NCBI GenBank assembly: GCA_033980235.1
Contig: CM067080.1
Location: 2,530,001-2,594,000, forward strand
DNA length: 64,000 nt
Origin: Diadema setosum
Taxonomy: Eukaryota > Echinodermata > Echinoidea > Diadematoida > Diadematidae
Reading direction: 5' to 3'
This document shows, in pieces, positions 22,770-32,205 of this stretch. A model generated the notes under the pieces. The model ran no database searches. It was not told the origin of the DNA and worked only from the letters and a program-made list of their open reading frames with translations. How positions within the stretch are numbered: the first letter of the stretch is position 1; each line of letters starts with the position of its first letter. Made by a program: the position numbers and the translations under genes.

Positions 22770-23187
22770 AGGGATGTTACGGTTTAGGTTGAAATGGGGC
22801 TACAGGTTTCCAACATTTTTTGATGAAAATTTTTTTGATAATGAGAAACCTCATATGCAAGAGCATACAATTCTAAGAGGAATTCAAAGTTTATTTGATG
22901 AAAATTGTTGTTGAAAATGGCTGAGGAACCTAAAACAAGGCAATCCCAATAAAAAGTGGGACCCATCTTTTGATTAGGATTGCTTTGTTTCAACTTGGTT
23001 TTTTTTTTATTATATCTCAGCCATTTCATAACCGATTTTCATCATTTAATGAATTTTGAATTTCTCTTATACAATTGTGTATAATTATGCTCTTTCTCAT
23101 TTCGTAAAGTGGTTTCTAAGCACTGCTAATTATCTTGCAAAAAGTTCAAGGCTGAATTCTCACTTCAACCAGTACTATACAATCCCT
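22770..23187. mobile_element. TTAA-flanked palindromic MITE, copy 2
   Basis: TTAA at 22766-22769 and 23188-23191; ends AGGGATGTTACGG / ..ATACAATCCCT; arms with TTTATTTGATGAAAAT. Diverged from copies 1 and 3 but co-linear with them. Confidence 0.75.
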
Positions 23188-23639
23188 TTAAGAGAAAGGG
23201 CAAGAGAAATAATAATGAAGAGGGATCAATCAAAGAGATCTCAAGTAGTATAAAACAATGACACAAAAATGCAATGTGACGAATAAAATCGGTATAATAA
23301 GAGTAACATTGTGACCTGAAAGGCAGTGAAAAACTGATAACATTTAGATGTAAACTTTAAAGCAGCATACGAGGATAATTCTGTCGGGATTATGGAATGC
23401 TACAATGATAATCACCCTGATTATGACAATGAAATAAGAATGATGATTATACTCCTGACTTCTCCTTGGTGATGATTGTGATTGCAACGGTCAATTACGT
23501 AATAAGTATTCTAAAGCCCCTGTCCAACCCAAGTAGTAGATAAGTATACATCACCAACTTAACACTCTCTTTCTTCTTCATCTTTTATTAGCACTCTGTT
23601 TCTCAGATAATACTTTTGCATCTTTCAGCTCATGATCCT

Positions 23640-23770
23640 TATATTTGCTGCAAAATGACAAAAACAATGTGTATAAATTGTATCGTGTTATGTATTTTGT
23701 TTCAATTTTTTGTTGGATAGATGGAAATAAATGTCAAACTGAACTAATCAGTGAACTGAACTGATCATGG
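23640..23770 (+). mobile_element. LINE 3' end remnant with (TGAAC)-type tail
   Basis: T-rich 3'UTR-like stretch, GGAAATAAATGTCAAACTGA, then degenerate TGAACTGA units. Short (ATAG/AGAT)n follows at 23925-23995. Confidence 0.4.
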
Positions 23771-24127
23771 TATACACGGACTGTGTTCAATTTGTCATTA
23801 TTCAGACTGTTGAAAGGACAAACAAAGTGAAAGTCAATATCACACCAATGAAAAGAAATAACAAAGGCAATCCTCGTCACCAAAATATTAAACCTCACTG
23901 AAAAAAGAAGAAGAAGAACAATAATAGATAGATAATGTAGATAAATATATAGATAGATAGATGGATAGATGAATAAATAAACAAATAAATAGATAGATGA
24001 AAATAAGTTAATAAACAAGACGTATAGCAAAAACCGGAATTATACCGTTTTGCATTAATACCATCCCGTGGAAATACCTACAATAATATCACATTGCAGT
24101 ATATCAATGTCCCACTCTCTTTCTTAC

Positions 24128-24175
24128 CTTCCGTTTGAGCGTAGTGGAGACGAGCCAAGATGCTGGCCAAGATGT
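24128..24175 (-). promoter_or_regulatory. Possible 5'UTR exon end and promoter of the GPCR gene
   Basis: On the minus strand an excellent donor (ACGGAAG|GTAAGAAAG) lies at about 24127, preceded on its 5' side by a TTTATAT box near 24180. It could splice to the acceptor just before the GPCR ATG. This is inference from splice-site appearance only. Confidence 0.2.
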
Positions 24176-24179
24176 ATGA

Positions 24180-25950
24180 GATATAAATGAAGAAGTGGGA
24201 CCAGCGAGACTCTGATTATAAGCGTATTTACAGCATGAAATACTTTCTGTTGGAAGCGTGGTAACCAATAGAAATCATGCGATCTCACATTGACTCATCT
24301 GATTCGTCGAACCTCGAACGATCGATCGGTCCCCGGCTCTTTGAACAGATGGCGCCCATTCAATGCCATTGTGCTTTCATTAATACTGGTGCTCATAGCC
24401 GCACCAACTACATCTCCTGACGCATGACGTCACCTGCTCTTGTCAACATCAGTGATGTAACGATACTGATATAACTGGTTACTGTTGGGGTACATCATTG
24501 CATTATTGTTACATAGAGTTAGGCAATTTTCCATTACCTAACTATGTAATATAGTTTCAATTCGTGCTTTAGTCCTTTACCTTATACAATGTAGTTCAAT
24601 AACCCATAGCACAGTAACCCCAACACCTGTCCACCACCCGTCATGTCAATAGGAGTCTTTATGTCAGACCACCAAGGTTAGTTTCCTCCTAACAACCCCA
24701 CATCAAAGTATCCACTCCCTTTGTGGTCAGAAAGTTATCACCCCTTGTCCAGTTCCCTTCCTGTCACAAATCCATCTCCCATTACCATCAACACTGTTCC
24801 TTTGTTTCAGGCCCCCCAAAATGAGTAAGACCACACCCTACGTTTCCATGACTACGCAGAATTGACCAATCATATTATGTATGGACCATGTGCTTTTCAG
24901 GATGAGAATTCCCCCAAGTTTTAGATGTAGTTTCTGAAAGTAGAATCGAGACTTCTACTCCAGGCTTCAGCCAGATAAGAATGTAGCATTTCATCTGCTC
25001 TTTGAACATGTGAATTCATCTGTGTTACCGGCATTGGAGATATCTGTAACTCTTGTAACTCCTATGTTCCACGTTTACTATTTTGCTGTCTGAGTTTCGG
25101 AACTCAGAATTAAACACTTCAACTGCATATTATATTTGGACTCCACAGCTTCTTTATTTCGTTGATGACTTCAGCGTAATTGCATGTTTAAATATGTACC
25201 TCTCCACAATGTCATAACACATGGCAACTTCGATCCCAAATGGCGCCTAGCACGCCAACACACAACATTATGTTACTGTCATCATCTGTTTTCATCATTT
25301 TTGTTGAATCGTGATCATCCTTATTGTTTTCATAATGATCTTGTATAGTCTGTATCACAATGAATTATTGCAATGAATCTTATAAATACGAAGAGTACAA
25401 TAACTGCATTGATCGTGGCATTACATGCTGCTGCTATAATTTGCTTAATGTATATCTTACTTGTGGTTATGTTTGCTTCAAATAAATTTTGAACAACGGT
25501 ATGATAACATCGAGTGAAGTAATCATGCAAATATGACAAAGGGACAGCACAAAACAGTCAAGAGCAAACGGGTGAGCGTCACGAGCTATACATAGACCCA
25601 TGCTACCTCTCATCGTCCATGAATCGTATACAACCAAAAACACAGTTCTTCACGTGTCAGCATGTTAGCGTGGCCCCCTAATGAATTCAGTAGCTTTGTG
25701 TCATCTTACATTTGAAATAAGGACTGGCGTTGTGTCATCGCGTCTCAGAATGTTCTCTTTATTTGTACTTTGAGCATACGTTTTCAGGGTCGCTGAGTTA
25801 CATTGCTGCACCCCCTCCCACAATCTTAAAAGTCACCATTTATTGTTATACTCCAGCTAGAATGAGTATTTTGTTCTCTCTCTCCGTATACGGGCCTCCC
25901 CCTCTCTCTTTCTTTCTGAGTGAAGATTTGTTCAGTGGGATATTGGTATA
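24180..25950. other. Spacer between GPCR gene and hAT element
   Basis: No coding exon recognised. An LTR-like TGTTGGGG start at 24483 and a AATTAAA hexamer near 25110 were noted but no TSD supports a solo LTR. Confidence 0.35.
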
Positions 25951-25954
25951 GTAA

Positions 25955-26121
25955 GCAAATAATCAACGCTGGTGAGGGTGATGGGACAAACTATCACTTC
26001 CGAGGCGATCTGGATGTAGCTATCTTTCCGAAGCGCAGCTGAGGAAAGATAGCATACACATTCAGATCGCCGAGGAAGTGATAGTTTGTCTCATTGCCTG
26101 AAACCAAAAGTTGATTATTTG
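25955..26121. repeat. 167-bp imperfect palindrome
   Basis: CAAATAATCAAC / GTTGATTATTTG at the ends and GACAAACTATCACTTCC…GCGATCTG with its complement inside, closing on AAGCGCAGCTG. Could form a cruciform; likely a small foldback element. Confidence 0.8.
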
Positions 26122-26959
26122 TTTTATATTCCACATCTAGGGTCATAGATATTCCCATTTTAATCCACATCTGAAACCGTCTAAGCTGTCTTTTAGGTGT
26201 CCTTAGGGCTCAGGCTACGTTGTTTACCTTAGACCAGTGCCGTATATTAAGAGAGTCTGGCCAACTCGGTTTTCGGCTTATGTGTTTTGAAGCCTGTGAT
26301 TGGTCAAAAGCTGGTCCCGTGATCTACAGGCGCCATGTTGTTACCAAAGTCAATCACGCGGGCGTGAGGAGAGTTCATACGCTGTGCCCATTGTTGAACA
26401 TGCGCAGCTACGCGTGTATTGCTTGCCTTTGGGAAATCCCCAATATCAGTCGCGGTGTAGTGTCCTTGCCGTTGTCTATTTTATTGAAGTATGCGAAAGA
26501 TATTTTGATATCTTACTGCGATAAACTGAAAATTCGTCATGCCTTTCCTGCGCAGCATGGCGTTGCGCTAACCGACCTGGCTCAAATGTAATGATGCACC
26601 GCTTTCCGACAGATCCAAAACGAAGGAAAGAAGTGGGAAATTAGAGACTGACGGGGAAACTAATATATGATTTTTTTTCCTTTGGATTCCTCGCGGTGTC
26701 TCTCAGACTATCCAAGTTTTGATTCTCATTAAGATTGTATAGGCCTATGTCACCGCTATAACGTACGAAGTGTCGCCTGAGGCATTTGTCTGTCCTTCAT
26801 TCGTAATCAATTTTGTTGAAGCCATTGGCCATGAAACTTGACATGATTGTGTGATTGCGTAAACATGCTCAAAGTGAACCGTCAAAATCATAATGGTTAA
26901 AATCTTAAAATACTGCCATTTCCCCCCATACTGTATTCAATTTTCATAATAAGATTCTG

Positions 26960-27927
26960 AAAATTAAAGATTTGTTTTTGTTTCAACTCGGGCAATTTAT
27001 GTATACTTATAATAATAACTGTCTTCCGTCTATCTTTAACTCCATGCTCATGCGCAACCGGACATATCATGGATATCCAACCAGACAGTCAAATGAATTT
27101 CATTTACCTTTATTAAGAACCGTGCTTGCTCAACAAACTTTTATTTATGTAGGTCCAAGATTCTGGAACTCCCTTCCCATGGACATACAAAATGCACCGT
27201 CATTGAATTCTTTTAAAAAGAGATTGAAGAGTTTTATTTTGAAGTCTTATAATGCAACCGAATAAATATAATTCTGTAATGTATTTTCTTTCACTATAGG
27301 CAGCATTCTCTTGAGGCATCGACCATTTTTTACCGCGTTTAGTATTTTTGTATTCTTCACGTGCCCTCACGGTTGCAGTCTGTTCCGCTGGAAAGCAGCT
27401 CAACACTGTTTCACTCTCGAAAACGCGTGGCCATTTGTCTCTGTGGGCTTCGCCCCTTGGTGTATGCATAAAAATAATTTAGGTTTTTTTCTCTCTCTTT
27501 CTCTCTCTTCTCCCCATTTTCTGTTCCCTATTTTCACACTTTTGCTTTCTTTTTCTTCTTTCTTTCTTTCTTTTTTTTTTCTATTCCCGACTTTCCCAGT
27601 TTCCCGCAATCTTTGTAGTTGTAAGTTTTTCACCCCCTTTACTTCCCCTCTTTCCCCTCAGAGGTGCCCACATGTTACAAGCATAGTCTTTTGAGTGGGT
27701 ACCTCCACTTTTTTTTTTCACAGAATGTATAAATAGAGTGTATGTTTCTTTTTGTACCAAACATAAGGACATGAGCATGTTGTTATCCCTGTCAGACTAT
27801 GTATATGTATGTATATAATCAACGACTCGCATGCCAAATGTATCATATTGTTTTTTTTTTTGTACATTCTGTTGGAAAAAGAGTGAAAATAAAGTTTGAA
27901 TTTGAATTTGAATTTGAATTTGAATTT
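26960..27927 (+). mobile_element. 5'-truncated LINE with RT C-terminus and (GAATTT)n tail
   Basis: Frame 26972-27265 encodes NRTYHGYPTRQSNEFHLPLL and GPRFWNSLPMDIQ…SLNSFKKRLKSF, a CR1/L2-like C-terminus. The 3'UTR runs to GAAAATAAAGTTTGAATTT and a (GAATTT)n tail at about 27894-27927. Nested in the hAT element. Confidence 0.75.
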
Positions 27928-28182
27928 CTGAAGGTGAGCACATGTATTTCCAGACGAAACTTACTGCCCGACCGTGATTCTCTTGTGATTTTTTTTTTTT
28001 TTTTTTGGTGGGGGGGGGGGGGTGGGGTGGGGTTTGGGGTCATGGGAGGTGGCAAAGGTCAAGGATCGATGTCGGGTAAAATGTTAAAATTCTACTATCT
28101 ATTGTTGAAATATTATTACCCAGTTCATCCATACCTTGGAGATTATACCCAATGCACAAACTTAAAACCAAACGCGATATTT

Positions 28183-28713
28183 CACTGCAAAAAGTCCGGT
28201 GTTAAATAGTGAACACCGAGCTGGTGTTAAATTTTCGGTGCTCATTTATGGTGTTAAATTAACACCTACGGGTGTCATTTCCAAATTCTAAACTGTTTTT
28301 TGAAGAGTTTCCTAGTAACTGCACTTCTTGTTGATTTTTAATTTAAACAAGACGATCAAGAATTTTACATTAAAATACTAGATTTTTGAAAAAATGTGAA
28401 AATAAATTTACACCAAAGTAACACCAGCTGGTGTGGTCCCTTATTGAAGCTGGACGGGTGTTAAACCATTGATATTAACACCAGCAAATATCAAACCAAC
28501 ACCATGTGGTGTCATTTTTGAATTAACACCAGTACAGTGTCAAAATAACACCAGGTACAGTGTCAAATTAACACCACGAAGTGTCAGGTGAACACTTTTC
28601 AACACCATCACAGTGCATTTTTAACACCTGTGGGTGTGGTCCTTCATTGAAGTTTGATCGGTGTTAGATTTAACATCCGTGGTGTTAAATCTAACACCGA
28701 TGTTTTTACAGTG
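28183..28713. mobile_element. MITE with GGTGTTAAATTAACACC array
   Basis: Ends CACTGCAAAAAGTCCGGTGT and its near-complement ..ACACCGATGTTTTTACAGTG; about 18 copies of AACACC or GGTGTT between. Each motif pair is itself a small palindrome. TSD not resolved. Confidence 0.65.
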
Positions 28714-28754
28714 TTGCATGCCACCATTCGTATACAATGACGCATAGGGAAGGA

Positions 28755-29090
28755 TTTTGGCCATGATGGTCAAAGGTCAAGTGAAAATACTAAAATGGCA
28801 GTAATTTCCGCAGATTTGTAAAATAACCGCTGAAAGTATTGCCATGAAAATAGATTGGTCAACTTACGAGTAAAAAATGCTCAAATTCCTCAATACTTCT
28901 CTTTTAAATAAAACTCATCCATTTACACCTATAGTTCAAGGAAAGTAAACATTCGACGCATTAAATTTTGTGACAATTTTTTGCGAATAATATGTGAAAC
29001 TGTCGTGTAACATTGTCAAGGCGAACTCTACATCTGCTAAGAACAATGTAATATGGCGGAGGTATACCGGTCGCCATTTGGACATTTTCA
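28755..29090 (+). mobile_element. Helentron-like 3' fragment (copy e)
   Basis: Diverged 3' half: GGTCAAAGGTCAAGTGAAAA at its start, GTGAAACTGTCGTGTAAC, then ATGGCGGAGGTATACCGGTC and GCCATTTGGACATTTTC. No 5' end present. Confidence 0.6.
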
Positions 29091-29809
29091 TTTTTTAAAA
29101 CTCATTTCATATCCATTCAATGGTCCTGATCATAGTTTACATGTATATTTGGTACGGATGTCACTGAAGATATCCCTCATGGTTATCATGTTATCCAGGT
29201 ACTTGTGCTAGTTCAATTGTTCAATTACACGTCTTCTTTTTTTTTTTTTTTTTTTTGGGGGGGGGGGACATTATTTTTAAACAATTTGAGATCATTTTAC
29301 ACACCATTATAATTATGCACTTGCCGATGACTTTTCATGTTGTATATACATTGTACATAGGTGTATTCCTCTTGAATTAGGGCCTACTTATACTAGTAGG
29401 CCTTCATAAATGTCAGTTTATCTAGTATGGTACTAAATAGGATGGTAATTGATGGTTATTTTTTTTTATGTGCGAAACAGTAAAACTGTGAAATTCGTCT
29501 ATCGTCTGTGCACAGTACAGCTAGAATTGCAAATATATATACATTGTATCATTTTGTTGTACAATATTCTTGTTCCCTGGACAACTTGCTAAATAAACAA
29601 TATAGCATAGGGGGCCTACAGTCTAGTGAAAGTTTACGAGACGACATACTGTGAATTCTACTTTTATTCATACAGCAATAATTTATCATAATATTCTAGA
29701 ATTATGTCCTTTAAACAGCTTCCCTATTAAGTTTATATACCTGTGTGTTTGTGTCTATTTGAATGTGTAAAAATGATTGATTGTTGGCTTTGTTCAACAT
29801 CTCTCTCTC

Positions 29810-29813
<4 letters not shown>

Positions 29814-29875
<62 letters not shown>
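29814..29875 (+). repeat. 62-nt poly-A tract
   Basis: Uninterrupted A run near the right end of the hAT element, preceded by (CT)n; may mark a lost retroposon tail, and its exact length may be an assembly estimate. Confidence 0.9.
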
Positions 29876-29876
<1 letters not shown>

Positions 29877-30093
29877 ACAGTCAAGCAACACAGTGCCTTG
29901 CGCCTTTGGGACGCCTGCGCGCGCTAACCCCAAAGCGCACACGCTAAAACCATAAGCGCACTGTACGCTGGGTAACGACATGGCGTTCAATTTATGAGAT
30001 GGCCAGACTCTCTTAATATACGGCACTGCCTTAGACGTATGCACGTATATAGATGACGAAACGATGAATTTGCTCCGCGAACCGCGGTACCGT

Positions 30094-30169
30094 AATAAAA
30101 GTGCGTTGCACTGTGGTCTATCACTTGACCCAGGTCAAATGATAGACCACAGTGCAACGCACTTTTATT
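30094..30169. repeat. 76-bp near-perfect palindrome
   Basis: AATAAAAGTGCGTTGCACTG… pairs with …CAGTGCAACGCACTTTTATT; 37-bp arms with one mismatch and a 2-nt centre. It starts 58 bp outside the hAT TSD. Confidence 0.92.
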
Positions 30170-31226
30170 TCGCGTGTACTCAAAATTGTAAATTAAATCA
30201 CGCGTTAGGACTGTGTGGATTAAGAGATCAGCGAAACAAAATGACTATCATCATAGAGTGTAACGAACTTTTCTTCTCAGGTGATGTGATGAGCAAAACT
30301 AAGCTTTATCACGTGATCAGCTCTTGACCAATCCTTTAGCATGACGTCGAGGAATAGTACACATCTTCACACTTGTTACCTTCTTTATGTTTTGCATGGC
30401 GATAGTGTAACTATTGTCGATGTGCGGTAAGAAAATGGATTTTAAAAATGTTTACCGGTACACAGGTTTCTTATAATTATTATGTAACTTTGAAGGATCT
30501 GACTCTCACCTGCTTATTTAACTCATTTCCCACATCAAATAAGTCAACTTAGACATGAAATGAAAAATAAGATATGAGATATGGAGCGACCCAAACGTAC
30601 AAAGAAAGAATGATAATGATGAATGAGCAAAGCTTTTAAGAAAAGGGATATACAAATATTTCGTTCTTAAAATTGAATTTGATTTCAGGACCAAGACGTA
30701 AGTTGATTTTGAGGGAGTGAGAAAGAGGAAGAGGGGAGCAGAAAGACGAGGAGAGAGACGGAAAAAGTAAACCGAGTGCTGCATTTCAGCTGATGCATGA
30801 AGTTTGAAGTTGAAGTTTATGAAGTTTATTTGAACAATTTCTAGCACAATAATTTACTTATCCGTAATTCATTGAAACGGCTGTTTAGAGGTTAACTCCG
30901 CGCGTTGCCCACTGTTGTTATTTTTCTTTTTCCTTTTTGTTCTTCATCAAGTCGTAAACGAGGCGCATGATGCTGCTGTGGCATATGGCGGCGTTCCATA
31001 CATCGCATCATTGCACGCGTGTCGTGAGTAGTATGTGTACACTTGCAATACACTACGCGTATGCGAGTAGCTGCTGTGCTTGTGCTAAACTGAAGCGACG
31101 ACGAGCTATTGCCCTCAAGGCTCGACTGGAGTCAAGGATGAGAACGTTGATGAGTTTGGATAAGTGAGGCGTGGTTGGGCTTTCGTTCTCCTTTATTCCA
31201 GGTCCAGGAACTTGATTGACGTCGTT
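30170..31226. other. 5' flank and 5'UTR of MALSU1
   Basis: No other gene seen. A LINE-tail-like AGTTTGAAGTTGAAGTTTAT motif is at 30800. The last ~160 bases before the ATG share sequence with the pseudogene at 2452, so they are probably transcribed 5'UTR or proximal promoter. Confidence 0.4.
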
Positions 31227-32205
31227 ATGAATTTGTTTGTGTCGAACTACACGAGAAACTGCTTGTATTTGCGGAGATTACGGACACATTTCCGATGTTT
31301 CCACGATGCTGGGAAAGGTCTGTGTACGGGAGGAGCAGCTATCTACCCCAGACTTTCGGCTGCCTGTGCTGGTGAGAGCAGGAGTAAATTGCCAGCGGCG
31401 TTTTCACGAGACAGTCCTTCCAACGTGGTAAAAACTCCTTCTTGCAAACGTGAACGAAGTACCGAGTGTAATTCTACTGTAATTTGTAGAACAATAAGTC
31501 TGTCAGGATGTAGCATGAACCCAAATGTGAAATACTTTGAACTGTATTCAATTCGAATGGACAGAAATCGTGCTTACCATGATACTGCTACCACGCTAAC
31601 GAATGTCTTCACACCAAAGTTTGCTGATTCGAATTCCCACCTTGCCACTTTTTCCAGTCAGACATCATTTACCACAATATGTCGAAATCCCAATCTCTGT
31701 AGGATGAGTGTAGATTGCAGAAGAGTGTTACCAGTATCATCATGCACTTCATCTAACCTGCTGTCATCATGTGCAAGCACAGCAGCGTTAACGTTAAATG
31801 TGAGAAGCATCAGAACCATTGCGTACACCTGCCAAGAAGACAAGCAAGACTCGGGTTGCAATCAGAATCAAAATGATGATGGCAGCAGCAATCCAGAGGT
31901 TGTTGAGTGGGTTCATCCAGACCAGAGAACGGACTCCATATTGGGGAAAGATCCTGAGCTGAAATCGCTTCTCCGAGAGCTGGCATCGGACTTTGGGCGA
32001 GATGAAAAGACACCGGCAGAAACAGACAATGAGCATGTCGAAGCTGTGCCACCTCAAAACTCAACCCAAACTGACAAATGTGAGGCAAAAGAGGAGGAGA
32101 ATGATGAGCCATCAGCAACAGAAGGAAGGATGGAAGATTTAGAGTATGAAATTGCTGCTGGTGATGTTGACTGTGACACCACGTTGCAGGCAGTCAACAA
32201 AAGTG
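31227..32205 (+). CDS. MALSU1: MALSU1 exon 1
   Basis: Ends at AAAAGTG|GTGAGAAT, which leaves the one nucleotide needed by exon 2. A second possible donor at CATTG|GTAAAT gives the wrong phase. Encodes the presequence-like start and the long acidic extension (…KEEENDEPSATEG…). Confidence 0.75.

Larger units (their letters stand above)
26235..30028. mobile_element. 3.8-kb hAT-type DNA transposon, apparently non-autonomous
   Basis: Perfect 29-bp TIRs beginning CAGTGCCGTATATTAA at 26235 and inverted at 30028, flanked by an exact 8-bp duplication CCTTAGAC (26227-26234, 30029-30036). An 8-bp TSD with CAGTG-type ends is characteristic of the hAT superfamily. No transposase was found inside. The interior holds a truncated LINE, a GGTGTTAA-array MITE, a Helentron-like 3' fragment and a 62-nt poly-A tract, so the element either captured or later received these. 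Confidence 0.85.

Noticed and set aside
24483..25222. LTR-like sequence starting TGTTGGGG with a AATTAAA hexamer and a TGGCAAC/TGGCGCC primer-site-like motif
   Set aside because: No 5-bp target duplication and no partner LTR or internal domain could be found; ends could not be fixed.
26220..26591. 123-aa frame at the left end of the hAT element as a possible transposase start
   Set aside because: The first third is the TIR itself and the rest matches no transposase motif I know.
27311..27694. 127-aa frame in the hAT element
   Set aside because: Pyrimidine-rich LINE 3'UTR; no codon structure beyond CT repeats.
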